Of a DNA stretch of 64,000 nucleotides, positions 44,550-56,759 are shown piece by piece. The first letter of the stretch is position 1. Every line of letters begins with the position of its first letter. The notes below the pieces were generated by a model. It was not told the origin of the DNA. It made no database searches and saw nothing but the letters and a program-made list of their open reading frames with translations. Both the position numbers and the translations under genes were made by a program. Origin of the DNA: Linum tenue (Eukaryota > Streptophyta > Magnoliopsida > Malpighiales > Linaceae); the NCBI GenBank assembly GCA_946122785.1, contig CAMGYJ010000002.1, positions 19,442,492 through 19,506,491 of the forward strand. The letters run 5' to 3'.

Positions 44550-47144
44550 TAGGAGTAGGAGTGGAAATGGGTACGGTATTCCAATACCAAATACCGAAAT
44601 CACGAATACCGAATTACACCCTAAAATCAATCAATCCCTAAATAATTTTGGTATCCCAATCCCAATCTCTAAATATTTTGGTATCTCAATCGGGGTTATC
44701 GAATACGAAATTAATTACGTTTAGAATTAATAATTAAATATATAAATTAGATTTGATTGTTAGAGACTAAGCAAAGATAGTTTGGCTACAGCTAGAATTA
44801 TTAGACATATTAATTCGCAAGTTTTGGTTTAAGGGGTCCGGGCATATGCGGGCGGGTCTACCGCAAGTTTGGTACGCCCCCGACCCCATTTATTTCCCTT
44901 TTGTCGTTCGCCTGGCGATTGGGCAAGTTTCATCCTTTCCCTCTTGTCCTCCGTCGAATCCCTGGAGCTAGGTCAAGATGGAGCTAGCCGAGAATCGAAG
45001 AGCCAACACCAAACTTCTAATTGCCGATCAGATGAGGTGGATTCCAATCGAGTTCTGTGACTTTCGTGGCGGCTGGCGAAGTTGGGTTCGGAGATGGATC
45101 GCGTTTCCCCCTCTCCCAGCAAACTCTAATCAACCAGTCACTATGCGGGCTGGTCTACGGTAGTTTTTGTGCATCCGTTTTATTTACCCATTCTCCCCTG
45201 CGTTGATGGGCTGGCGGCTGGCCGAGTTTCCACCGAAACCATCACTTTCTTCCATCGTTTGTTTGTTCTTTCTGCTTCGTCGATATGGCAGCTGGCCCAG
45301 TTGTAACATGACTGCGAAGCTCCTTGCTGACTGTCGAAGTTCTCCGTCCCTTTCATCTCCATGGGAAATCCAAATCGACATTGCCACATTGGGCATCCGC
45401 AACACCGATACTGTATTTATTCCTATTAATGAAACAACCCTTGAAATAAAAATGGACGAAGACGGACGTCCGCTGCATCGAAACCAAGCTTGGAGGCGAA
45501 AGAGGTGAGGTCTGCCGTCGATTTTGAATCTCCATATCGGAGAGTTTAGAGAAGATGGATACAACTCCAAGGACAACAATGATGATAAGCCAATTTAGTG
45601 ATTTTCCTCCCTACAACTACAATAGCTCCCTGCCATCCAATTTCCTTAAATTTCTTTATAACCCATTCCACTCCCCACCTTGATCAAAACTCTTCCCGGA
45701 AATCAGAACCCAATCCAAATTTCAACTCTGCCACTTCTCTAGCCAAAACATTCAGCAAGGTCTCCTGCTCAGCAATTTCATGGCTCGCGAATCGAGATAT
45801 CTCTGCAATTGAGGTTTTAGCTTTTGTGGATAATAAGCCAGCCAAATTTTTTATTTCTATCATTTTCCCTTTTTCATTATCCACATTTGCATGAGTAATA
45901 GCTGTTTACTTCAAAGTGAAATAATGCCACTTGCTCACTCTTATGAATTCACTTCACCAAGATCATCATTAAAGTAAACTTTTCTTTTATAACCTCTCCT
46001 TTTTTTTTTGGTAAGTTTTTCTTTAGATTATAATTAATTTGAGGTCTTATCAATTCTCATCCAAGTTCTTGAGTTCCACTCCATACATACTTTACACATT
46101 CGAATAGGTCCATGTAATTTTAGTTATTTTCTTGGGTTACTTAAATTTGGTATTTGTAGGCATTGATAAGAAATAATAGTACAAAAATTCATGACAATAA
46201 AAAATTAGTATAGTTGAATTTTGCCCCGTAATAGTATATACTTGATATTGTTACGTTGTTAGATATAAATTTATTGTACATTTAGTTATATTAATTTTTA
46301 TTCAAATTAATTGTCCAAATTAATAATTTGGAAGGTTTATAAATGACCATATCAGTATTTGGACTCAAGAGCATTAATTATGCATGGTGGTGATAGTTAA
46401 ATTATGACTACCTATGTAGGCAAAAGAAATATGAAGTTACCTTAAAACGTGGGAAAAAAAAAACATTTGTAACATATCATAAGTTATGGGAATCACATCC
46501 AGTTATACTTCCATAGGACTATGTGAATAACCTAACTGTTCATTAAAATCTATAAGAATATATTATATTTGATCAGATGGGTTCATTTGGTTGCTTTTTT
46601 CTTTGTTTTAAAGAGAATACATGATATCAAAACAAGAATAAAATATATAAATTAACAATTCAAACGAAATCAATTTGAATCCAATCAAAAATTATCGAAT
46701 TAAATTTAATTTGATGTAAAAGTAATTGTTTAGATTATCCGCAGCAAAGCGCGGGCCAATTATCTAGTATAGATAATTAGGAGAATGAAGGAGAGGTGAC
46801 ATCTCAAGTTTTAATTTGACGAATTGGAGGCTGAGAGAATACTAATACTAGTGTTTGTTTTTTGGTGTTATGAAAATAACAATAGATTGGTGGTTGATGG
46901 TCTTGTAGTAGTGAATGAGAGAGTCTAGTTGAGAATGATAAAATACACACTAGCTTATATTTCGATATTGTTCGGTATTTCTGTATATACCGATCTCAAT
47001 CTCATAATCCGTAATACCGAATAACAATTGAAATTGAATCTCAATCCCAAAAAATAATACAAGTATTCGATAATACAAAAAATATAGACAAATTCAGTAC
47101 AATATTCGGTATTTCCCGAATACCGCTACCAAACTTCGCCCCTA
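44550..47144. mobile_element. hAT-like element invaded by a Helitron
   Basis: The ends TAGGAGTAGGAGTGG and, on the other strand, TAGGGGCGAAGTTTGG are followed on both sides by 'ggtat' and 'ataccga' sub-terminal repeats. The flanks CGTACGAT (44542-44549) and CGTACTAT (47145-47152) match at 7 of 8 bases. About 2 kb in the middle, ending at the Helitron terminus 46767, is foreign. Confidence 0.65.
44830..46767 (+). mobile_element. Non-autonomous Helitron, 5' end uncertain
   Basis: The 3' end 'ccgcagcaaagcgcgggcc' (46739-46757) forms a hairpin before AATTATCTAG and T. The interior is GC-richer at 44830-45560, with two diverged copies of a 'gcgggctggtctac..' block about 280 bp apart, and has a minus-strand open stretch at 45884-45684 (MIEIKNLAGLLSTKAKTSIA). 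These look like captured host fragments; no family recognised. I place the left end only roughly. Confidence 0.5.
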
Positions 47145-47152
47145 CGTACTAT

Positions 47153-47969
47153 GATATTTTGTTGTGTGCAAGTGCAAGTGAGCAATAAAACACTACTGCA
47201 CTGCATTCCGCACAGATAACAATGATTTAACATATTCATGAATTTCCACAAAGTGAAGACGAAATATCTAATTTTTACAAAGTTTTCTATTTTCCAATTC
47301 GATCTCACCCGTTCGTCCGTATTTTGTCGATGATATCTCCGGACTTAAAACAGACATGCAGGATGATGCGATAATGCATGGCGGCCAAGCAAAGCCAGAG
47401 TTGTTCCTGTCGGGCATTGTTGACTGTTCGCCGGACTTGATAAGCTCTCTGCTCCGATGAAGGTGACAGACAGCTAGTTTAGACGCAGCACGGGAACAGC
47501 TTAAGAATAAACATAGTGGTCGGAGAAAAGTATTTGACCACGACCAAATCCCTCGATTGTCGATTTTGTCCCATTCTCTCCCCTGTCTTCTAGCTTCCCC
47601 GTGAAACCCATCTACAAGCTAAGACAGATGGTATAGTATAAGTTATAACACCTGGTGGGTGCATTGCGTTCTTCCGTTTAGACTCTCTAGGTAGGCGACG
47701 GTCGTCTCCTTGAGATATATTGGCACGTTATAACATGCAAAGCGACACCCGTCGAAATGCATGCAAAATTCTACAGCCCCCTCTGTTTTTTCGTCACCAC
47801 GGGAGTCTTTGGATTCAGATTTCAGAGTGGCTGTGCACCTGTTGCAGGGAGCTTGTCGTGGTCTCTTTGTACCTTTTGATTTTGATCTTTTCGTTTTCTA
47901 AATTATTAAATATAATGGAATCTTCTAGAGTAACTTTGATATAATTTCAAATTAGATAACTTGTATAGA
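47153..47969. other. Spacer, no gene recognised
   Basis: 47280-47880 is GC-richer than its surroundings but has no long frame with recognisable protein. It could be a decayed exon or regulatory DNA. Confidence 0.3.
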
Positions 47970-48392
47970 TTCCATTACGTAAGTTTTCCGTAATGACATT
48001 TTACAACTGTTACGTAAAAGACACATTCATTACGTTAAGGTTACGGAACGATAATTATTTCTTACGTAACAGTTAAATCGGAAGCATCACGTAAGGCTTC
48101 CGTAATGACTTAGCTCTTTACGTAACGCGAGATTAATACTCATTACGTAAAAAGACCTCTCATTACGTAAAGGTTACGGAACAACAGTTATTTCTTACGT
48201 AACAGTTAAATCAGTAGTGCTACGTAAGGCTTTCGTAATGACTTAGCATTTTACGTAACGCGAGGTTAATACTCATTACGTAAAGACACATTAGATTACG
48301 TAACACTTCCGTAATGATCTTTTACAACTGTTACGTAAGATTATCATATGTTACGTAACCATTACGTAATGTATATTGTATTTTACGTAACG
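47970..48392. repeat. Dense TTACGTAA array
   Basis: About 15 TACGTAA sites occur in ~420 bp, most in the palindrome TTACGTAA. A ~113-bp block (48028-48140) is repeated at 48160-48272 with ~132-bp spacing. 'ttttacaactgttacgtaa' occurs near the start (48000) and the end (48320). Confidence 0.8.
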
Positions 48393-48479
48393 CGACCTGT
48401 GAAACCTGCTATAACAGGTGAAAAAATTCAAGTTACCTTACTTCAAATTACTATAAGAAATCCCTAAATATATTATGTC

Positions 48480-48480
48480 A

Positions 48481-48513
<33 letters not shown>
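48480..48513. repeat. (TA)n microsatellite
   Basis: About 15 TA units. Confidence 0.95.
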
Positions 48514-48516
<3 letters not shown>

Positions 48517-48652
48517 AAACCTAAACTGACATTTTAGTACAATGGAAAGCCATTAACAAGTGAATAACTTTAACAAATGTAAAAATTATTATGAATAGTT
48601 TTATATCAGACAGAAAAATTATTATTATTATTAATTAATTAATAGCACATAG

Positions 48653-48935
48653 CTAGGTGTCAAAAAATTACCCGACTCGAGTAACCCGCCCAACCAACCC
48701 GATTCGTGACCCGCCTGCAACCCGATTGGGCTAAAAGTCAAAGACCCGCAACCCACCCGACCAACAACTCGCTTGACCCGCAACCCGCGTAACCCGCAAC
48801 TCACTTGACCCGCAACCAGCTTGACCCGAACCCACTTGACCCACAACCCGCTTGACTCGCAACCCGCTTGACCCGTAACCTGACTAACCCGAACCAGATT
48901 AACCCAACCCAAACCTGCCTGATTGACCCAAATTA
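48653..48935. repeat. GACCCGCAACCCGC-type repeat, hAT-like terminus
   Basis: It begins TAGGTGTCA, a hAT-like end, then continues as ~17-bp units 'acttgacccgcaacccgc'. A relative with the opposite terminus TTGACACCTA lies at 55830-56091. Confidence 0.6.
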
Positions 48936-48978
48936 TACTACATAATATATTTTTGTGCATGAATATTATATGTAGACA

Positions 48979-49028
<50 letters not shown>
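48979..49028. repeat. (TA)n microsatellite
   Basis: About 24 TA units directly abutting a TATATGG element end. Confidence 0.95.
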
Positions 49029-49030
<2 letters not shown>

Positions 49031-49450
49031 TAGGTGGCTATTTCGGCATACTCACTTTCTTAGTGCACTCAGTGCACTCAACTCTAAAAGTGTCCATAAT
49101 ACATCAAATTTTGAACTTTAATTAGTACTCTCAATCTAATATGATGATATGACATAGAATCATAACAAATCAATCTATTACCCTAACCCCTTAACCTTCA
49201 ATTTTGAATCCCAACCCAAAATTCCAAATTGTAAACCTAAACCCTAACCCTAAGTCCCCAAATCCTAAATCCTTCAAATTATTGTAAATTTTGAATGTTT
49301 TTTTTTCAAATTCATGTGCTTCTTGTTCATAACATCATAAGCAACAATTGATACCGTTTTGACATGAATCGCATGCTCAAAATGACAATTATGAGGCGGG
49401 TGCACTGAGTACACCCAAAAAAGTGGGTGCACCGAATACGCCGCCATATA
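49024..49450. mobile_element. MITE with TATATGG ends, inserted at (TA)n
   Basis: Left TATATGG...'gcactcagtgcactca' and right 'gggtgcactgagtacaccc'...CCATATA form a diverged terminal inverted repeat of about 55 bp. The element abuts a long TA run on the left and a TA-rich stretch on the right. Confidence 0.55.
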
Positions 49451-49469
49451 TGTATATAAATATATACAT

Positions 49470-49880
49470 ATATGGCAAAGGCTAGCGTACGTCCGGACGT
49501 ACCCTAGTCTACCGTACGCCCGTTGAGTTTTGCTATTTAGACAATGAATTAACCGGAGTTTGGGGCATGATATTATACCCTAACCCCTAATGGGTGAACT
49601 CCAATCCGCAATTCACTAACCCAAAGCATAGTATTCATTTAATTTTGAAATGAAAATCAACGGTTCTGATTCGTCAAAATTATTGTTGATTTTCATTTCA
49701 AGATTAAACGAATCTCATGATTTGGGTTAGAAAACTAGGGACTGGGGTTTATCCATTAGTGGTTAGGGTATAGTATCATGCCCAAAACTCCGGTTAATTC
49801 ATGATCTAAATAGCAAAACTCAAACGGGCGTACGGTAGTCTAACGTACGCCCGGGCGTACGCTAGCCTAAACCATATATA
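49470..49880. mobile_element. Fold-back MITE, TATATGG...GGCTAGCGTACG
   Basis: The two halves are inverted copies for about 140 bp each (GGCTAGCGTACG..., 'ggagtttggggcatgatat', 'taccctaacc' and their complements), with a second inverted block around 'gaaatgaaaatcaacg'. It has TA-rich flanks on both sides. Non-coding. Confidence 0.8.
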
Positions 49881-50084
49881 TAAAGTTTACGTTGCCCTAT
49901 TATTTTTTCATCTTTTCCACCAAGAACAAAGGTTTACTTTGTGTTGACAAATGACAACTGTCATTAAATTGAATCACATAATAGTCTCACTGTCTCGGTA
50001 GATAAGTAGAAATCCTAGGAGGGTTATCAACATTTTTTACATTTGATTGATGTATATAAATAATATATATAGATAACGCATACA

Positions 50085-50112
50085 TATGATTGACTTAATT
50101 AAGCCAATCATA
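50085..50112. other. 28-bp near-perfect palindrome
   Basis: TATGATTG-A-CTTAATTAAG-C-CAATCATA has one mismatched pair. Function unknown. Confidence 0.5.
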
Positions 50113-50303
50113 TACCAGTACCTAATAATTACAACATGATTTGGTCTCTCCGCCTTTCAGTTCAACCAAGTAAACAACAAATTCGAATTGTAACAAATTA
50201 ATTATTTGGACTAGGTGGCTTATCTGCTGGTCTTTCCCATTTAAGGTTCACGGTTCAAAGTATAGCATAGTTAGTAAAATACGGTAACTTCACTTAATGT
50301 ATA

Positions 50304-50522
50304 TCATAGTTAGTAAAATACGGTACGGGAAAGTTACGTATAAAATACTTATGGGTATTATACTTCGTCTCCTAGGTAATGTTACGTACGTTAATAGTCA
50401 TACATATATATACTAATTACTTTTATAAATAAATCAATATGTAAAAATAGTAAAGTTAATAATTCATTTCAATAAATACGGATATTAAACGTGTTATTAA
50501 ACGGAGTCTTTACTAACTATGA
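50304..50522. mobile_element. Small MITE, ATCATAGTTAGTAAA termini
   Basis: ATCATAGTTAGTAAA (50303-50317) and its exact complement (50509-50523), with TGTATA directly repeated outside. An extra direct copy of the terminus lies at about 50263. Confidence 0.6.
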
Positions 50523-50529
50523 TGTATAA

Positions 50530-51870
50530 GGTATACGGTAGTGGACTCGTGGTTTAGAGTTTGGAGGATTAGAACGTATGTTCTTCTCAATAACTGAATA
50601 CAAACTTTACTTAACTAACATTCTTCACATATCATACGTTATAGTTTATACTTTATACCAACAATTTCATAGTGCATAACTATAGTTCATGTTTTAAGGT
50701 TAGTGTATAGGGTATACGGTAGTGGACTCGTGGTTTAGAGTTTTGAGTCATAGGAGGTATGTTCTTCTCAATAACCGAATATAAAATTGACTCAACTTAC
50801 ATTCTTCACATAACATACGTTATAGATTATACCAACAATTTCATAACATATAACTATAGTATAGGCTATAGCCGTATAGGGTCATGGTTTAGAGTTCAGT
50901 GTTCGCCTGTTTGGGTTATGGACTTATAGTTAAGGGTTGAGGTTAGTTTTAGGGTTAATTACTTAATGTTGTGATTTAAGATAATGTATCGTTGATGGTT
51001 AAGGTTAGTTTTAGGTTTCAGATTTAAAATGGTGTTATAGGGTTAGGGTTTAGGGTTTCCTCAAGGTTATGTTTTATGATAGATATTTTGGTTTTTATAG
51101 TTTAGTAATTAATTTGATTTTAAAATTAATTTAACTTGTGAATGTACATCTTAAATATATCATATTCAAATGACATTCTGACCGATGGATCAAACAACAA
51201 ACTAGTGAATATACGGTTGTGGACTCTTGGTTTAGAGTTTGGAGGATTAGGAGATATGTTCTTCTCAATAACCAAATATAAAATTGACTTAACTTACATT
51301 CTTCACATAACATATATTATAGTTTATACTAACAATTTCATAACATATAACTATAGCTCATGGTTTAATGTTAGTGTAGAGGGTATACGGTCGTGGACTC
51401 GTGGTTTAGAGTTAGGAGAATTAGGACGTATGTTCTTCTCAATAACCGAATATAAATTGACTTAACTTACATTCTTCACATAACATACATTATAGTTTAT
51501 ACTAACAATTTCATAACTTATAACTATAGTTCATTGTTTATGGTTTGAGTATAGGGTCATGGTTTTGAGTTCAGTGTTTGGGTTATGGTTAAGGGTTGAG
51601 GTTAGTTTTAGGGTTAATGACTTAATGTTGTAGTATAGGGTAATGTATGGTTGATGATGTTATAGGATAAGGGTTTAGGATTTTTTCATTGTTATGCTTT
51701 ACGATAATTATTTTGGTTTTTATATTTTATTATTTAATTTGATTTTATTAATTTAGCTATAGGTTAAAAGTATGAATTTAAAATATTTTGAAAACTTCTG
51801 AATGTACATCGTAAATATATCATATTCAAATGACATCCCGATCAACGAACCGAATCACAAACTAATTAAT
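50530..51870. repeat. Two-level tandem repeat (about 178 bp within about 672 bp)
   Basis: A ~175-181-bp unit ('gtatacggtagtggactcgtgg'...'cataactatagttcatg') starts near 50532, 50712, 51209 and 51383. Each pair is followed by the same ~330-bp block ('ggttatgttttatgat', 'atatcatattcaaatgac'), giving a higher-order period of about 672 bp. Confidence 0.75.
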
Positions 51871-54800
51871 CGGTATAAAATTTATCATTTATAATAATAA
51901 ATATCAAAGAAAGGAAGAACAAAATGTTCACCAAATAATTGAGGGAACATTTTCAAATAAAATTTAAACAATAAATTTTTGAACCCCAAATATCTACTCC
52001 AAAATTCCCTCCCCAAACGGCAAAAGAGCTTTTAAACCCCCCGCCCAAAATTTGGTCCAAACTGCCCCTCCCAAACCCGAAAAAAGTTTTAAAACCCCCG
52101 CCTTATACTTTGGCCAAAATTCCCTCCGTCCCAGCCTCTTTCTATAACAAAATATATATAATATTATCAATAAAACTCTGGCAAAAATTCTTACTAATCC
52201 CTACAACGTAACAACAAACTAGCAACATTCAACTTGTTTATGATATATTCAAGCAAAATCTAGCCACTCATTTGTTTAATAATTGACCTTCATATTTTTT
52301 TCATTGAAAAATGGTGACCCGTGAGTTTGTTTTAAATCTATAAGATATATGAAGCCAAAACAAGGGTTGAGTTTGCAGGGATTCAAAATTCCTGCGCAGA
52401 GAGGGTTTTGCGGAGGGGCCCAATTGTAATTGACTCCTTTAAGTTAAACTGTGCGTTTTGGCCATGTTTCTCCTGGTGGACTATATGTTAGTCAAATGGG
52501 TCAGGGCAATACATAGACAATTAATGGCCCAATATATCCCCTTATCCCCTTGGCAGAAAAAAAATTGCTAATTAATTTTCTTAACAATGTTCATTCCCTG
52601 CAACCATTAAAATAATGTCCATTCCCTTCTATTAAAAGAAATGTCCATTCCCTATTCAAAGCATTCGACTAATTCAAAATTATATAAGGTAATAAAATTT
52701 GAGAAGGAAATCATTTTTCCTATAAAAAAATCATTCATACCAACATTAAAACGTGTTGAATTGAGTAAAGTAATTGAATAATTTGATTAAGCCATATACT
52801 ATATATTTTTTTCTTGCTATACTTCGTAATAATTAATGTTTTTATTATTTAAAATTAAAATATTAATATAATAATGACACTCTCATTGCGCTATTGATTT
52901 CAAATATTTGAAGACGCTTTCTTGCTCCCACTTCACGAACTGGATACCTCAATTATTGTGTTTAAAAAGTGTGAAATACTTATAATATTCTTATTTACTA
53001 GGCATTTATTCATTATTGTATTTTAACGGTTCATTACCAGTTAAATCACTAAAGTGTGAACCGTTGAGTATTCCGGTCCAAACTCCAATTCGGTTTTCAC
53101 AACATTGGAACTAATAGATTAATGAATTTCTGTTTTTAAAGTTTTGATCGATACAGACTATGGAAAATTTGCTTTTGGTGTTGAATATGTGTTATTGGGG
53201 AGCTTACTTTGTGCTGACAAAAAGAATGAAATTATAGATGCATGTAAAGTGAAGAGGGAAATATTCTTGGTATGTTATTTTCTATATCATGGAAGTAGAG
53301 ATTGAAGCTTTCTCCTTATTCTATTGCCATTTTTTTACTTAGTTGAGAGTATTTATTGTTCCTGTTTCCCCTAAAACCGACTCCTTCCCCTGGAAAAAAC
53401 CTTCCCACAAAAAATAACTTCTCAATTAAAGCTAACATATATATTTCCCGGCTAAGCTTAATGGTAATATCTCATTTGAGATCTTATTGTAGAAGAACAC
53501 CGAGCAAAAATATATTTTCTTATAAATGAGCAAAAATAAATAAAGAAAATTGGATAGGTATTATATCTTCGTTTATGGGTAATATGTTCTAGAACTTGAT
53601 TTTATCAAATATGTAAAGAAAAATAATGTTAATACATATGTATGTGTAAAGTTGGGTGGGTTCAGGTTGGTTAGTAACAAAATCATATCCACTCATTAAC
53701 AAATTTTAATTTTATCTATACCAACTGAATATTCTTCGGGTTTGAGTTTTACCCTACCCGGTTGATCGGATTCTCGCGAGTATCAACAGTTGTGGATATT
53801 TTTATGCCACATCGAGAATTTGATGTATTTTGAAAATAATAAAGTTTGTGATGGAGAAGAGATAAAGAGGAGATTAAATTAATTTTATTATATATTGGTT
53901 AGTGTAGAGAGATTGAGAAGGGATATAGAGAAATGACTTAATGACAGGAATCCTTTAATTATGATAATGAATTCATTTTAAATTATGTAACTATTTAAAG
54001 GTCACATGCAAAAGTGGTAATTAATATTTAACTATCCACAAAAATTGAGGATTTAATATTTAATCATTTTTAAAATTTATGTAATGTTTTTACTAAAAAG
54101 TAGGTTTAACCTCCCACACAAATTTGTTTTCACCTAATTTGAAAATTGTTGTTAATTTAAAATGATTACATTGCAAAATATTACCAGAGTTCGTACTAAA
54201 AATAGTCAATGATATGATGTTTTATGTTGAAAATGTTGTTCAACAGTTTCGTACTACTAAAAGTGTCTATAGGGCTTAGGCTCCGATAAACTTTTTTATG
54301 CCAGATCGGCGATATGGTACAAGTATGTAAATACTAATTAAATTTAAAAATATGGTAATAAGAGCACTAAACTATCTTTTCAAGGAAATCATTATTGAAC
54401 AGGGTTTTTGTTTTCAAGTTTCATTTTCAAAAGTCTAAAAAATTCCCAGTTAATTTGGTTTTTTCTATGAAATGGTAGTTTTCTTTCGATCGTGTTTTGT
54501 TTTACATTGTGGAGGAAATAAAACATAATTGTTACTGAGTTTCATCATCCCCTTTCTCTTGACCCAGAAATACATTCCTTTCGACTTCCCTTCTCCTTCC
54601 ATCAAGTTTGAGTCTCCCAGTGACATCTTTCCCTTTTTCATAATCTACCAGAGTCTTTATGTAATGCACTTCCTTTTGTCATTCGGTAAAAATTGCTTTC
54701 CCGCTCCTAGATTCATTCGTCTTTGTAGGTGAGATTATTGCAAAAGCATGCATATTTTCTTTTTAAATTAAATCTTGGGGGCTAGGCACGTAAAAATTGA

Positions 54801-55399
54801 AATTGGAAATGAATCTTTGGTACTTGGAAGAGTCTAACTTTGTTACCTGTTGTGGGAAGGATTGCATCAATTTTGTTGAATATGTTATCAAATTTTTCTC
54901 TTGGTGCGAGATTTCAAATATATATTTTTCGGTTACCGTGGAACCATAAGATCTTGGTGATATTTAGTTTTCAATTTATTGAAGTACTTAATTTATGTCC
55001 CTAATCTCTTTTGTGCTTATTAAGTGAGTATGGAACTTAAGAGACAAAAAATATTAAATTTGGGGCTAGCAATTTAGGTCATTCGTTTGTGGCTATCAAT
55101 CTACAACGAGCCCTCTCAATCATACACTTTCATATCTATAACCTGTGTCGTGATCAACAAAGATGACAAATACTAGAAAACATTTTCAATGATATGTTGT
55201 ACTATATCAAAGATCAAATATAATGTTTTATTTGTAAATATGTATATCGCTATCAGTTGCATATATTTGCTATTTACACGCATTATAAATGGTAACAACA
55301 CATAAAAAATGCATAATAATCTTTGCTATTTACACACATTATAAGTGGTAACTACACATACAAAATACATAATAATCTTTGCTATTTACACACATCATA
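51871..55399. other. Long AT-rich intergenic region
   Basis: No gene supported. At 53009-53107, 'cattattgtattttaacgg' and 'cggttttcacaacattg' look like the ends of a tiny relative of the hAT-like element at 30821. 55230-55430 has three tandem copies of 'tttgctatttacacacat..ataagtggtaac'. Confidence 0.45.
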
Positions 55400-55801
55400 A
55401 GTGGTAACAATACATACAAAATAGATAATAATCAAACTTCCCAGCCAACAAGCCGGCCCAGTGCTAGGGATTATCAGATTGGTGAGGATAAAGAGATAGG
55501 ATTAGAAGAAATCATTGTAGAATCCGAGGAAGATAAAGCATTAATTCGCTCTATCCGCATGGATAGTTTAATTTCACCTTCTCCCATAAACACTTTCATA
55601 CAACAATTTTTAGATAAAACTTTCATAGATATTAATAAACATATATTTTTTTGGGCTAAAATTTTGTACAAACATGATTATATTACAAAAGTTACGAAAA
55701 CAAATGAACTATTATCAATTGGGTTTATAGTTCAAAGTTTACCAAATAATAAGATTATGTGTAGGTTAACCGCCCAACGGGGCGGGCCCGGTGCTAGTTA
55801 G
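55400..55801 (+). CDS. Unrecognised AT-rich ORF (possible fragment)
   Basis: Open to 55801. From about 55445 the sequence looks protein-like (IGEDKEIGLEEIIVESEEDK, then SPINTFIQQFLDKTF, then HIFFWAKILYKHDYI and ELLSIGFIVQSL). The upstream codons are a simple repeat, so the true start is unclear. I do not recognise a family; it may be an exon of a degraded mobile element. The frame runs directly into the AACCCG repeat. Confidence 0.35.
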   Translation, partial: SGNNTYKIDNNQTSQPTSRPSARDYQIGEDKEIGLEEIIVESEEDKALIRSIRMDSLISPSPINTFIQQFLDKTFIDINKHIFFWAKILYKHDYITKVTKTNELLSIGFIVQSLPNNKIMCRLTAQRGGPGAS

Positions 55802-55829
55802 TGTAATAACTAATTATATAAAAAAAATT

Positions 55830-56091
55830 CGATAGTTTGAACCGAACAACCCGCAACCCGACCTATTGTAACCCACAATCTGATCAACCCGAACCCGATT
55901 GATCCGCAACCCGATCAACCAGTAACCCAACTGATCCGCAACCCGATCAAACCGAACCCGATTTTCCCGTAACCCGATCGACCCGCAACCCAATCAACCC
56001 GCAACCCGATTAACCCAAACTGACTTGACCCGCAACCCGCTTGACCTGCAACCCGACTAAATCCGACCAGAACCCGCCCGATTGACACCTA
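55830..56091. repeat. AACCCG repeat with TTGACACCTA terminus
   Basis: ~20-bp units 'aacccgatcgacccgcaaccc' end in TTGACACCTA, the mirror of the TAGGTGTCA end at 48653. This is either the far end of one large element or a separate truncated copy of the same hAT-like family. Confidence 0.6.
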
Positions 56092-56189
56092 TGCATAGCA
56101 CAAGTTAATTTACTGTTCATTGACTCCCCTTTCCCAAAAACCCTTAAGCTGGTTCCTGATAGGAAGCTTGCGTTCTTGGTGAATTTGAA

Positions 56190-56757
56190 ATATTACAATT
56201 GACCACTTGGCTACCAGAAATGTAGGAAGTTTGGACATCAGTGTGAAGATTCAGAAGAGATCATAACTCTGGAGACGGGGGTGGAAAAGGGAACTCAGGG
56301 AGATGTAGTTGCTGAGGGAAATGGGGCAGCTGAGGTTGGAAATGGTGGAAGTCCAAGTCAATTGATTCTATATACTATTCTTGCCTTCGAAGGAAAGGCT
56401 CACGAATCTGTTGAGTTGGCTTGTAGGAATTTGAATCTAGCAGTAGCTAATCTAGTGAAATCTATTGAGCAAGGGGTCATTTCTGAATGGCAGAAATCTA
56501 CTGTTGTAATTGAACGGTCATCTGATAGTGAGTTCCAGGCTGGGCTTGTGGGGCATTCTGATGCAGGAGTAGCTGCTACTCCAGTAGCCAATCGGTTCCA
56601 GAGATGAGCTGCTGAAGGTTTTGAAGTGGGGGAAATTGTAGTTAGTAGTCCTATTCTGAGTAACCTCAAGGAATTTCCTGTGTTAGATGTGAGTGACAAA
56701 GGTAAGGACAAGCAAGGTAAGAAGGGGTCAGATAGGCCTGCAAAACCCGAACCTAAG
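56190..56757 (+). pseudogene. LINE ORF1 remnant with zinc-knuckle trace
   Basis: A degenerate zinc knuckle (YQKCRKFGHQCED, after a stop) near 56209-56250 leads into an open stretch 56281-56607. Three bases before the ORF2 ATG the frame ends. It mirrors the ORF1-ORF2 layout of the LINE at 31072-37660 but belongs to a different subfamily. Confidence 0.6.
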
Positions 56758-56759
56758 AA

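Noticed and set aside
45167..45508. 113-codon ORF in the Helitron interior
   Set aside because: No recognisable domain, and both strands are open; more likely chance in GC-rich DNA.
47970..48392. CRISPR array
   Set aside because: Eukaryotic context and 8-bp motifs at irregular spacing, not direct repeats with unique spacers.
51030..51060. Plant telomere-like TTTAGGG repeats
   Set aside because: Only about two consecutive units; the region is part of the two-level repeat.
54529..54732. 67-codon hydrophobic ORF
   Set aside because: AT-rich, isolated, no family resemblance.
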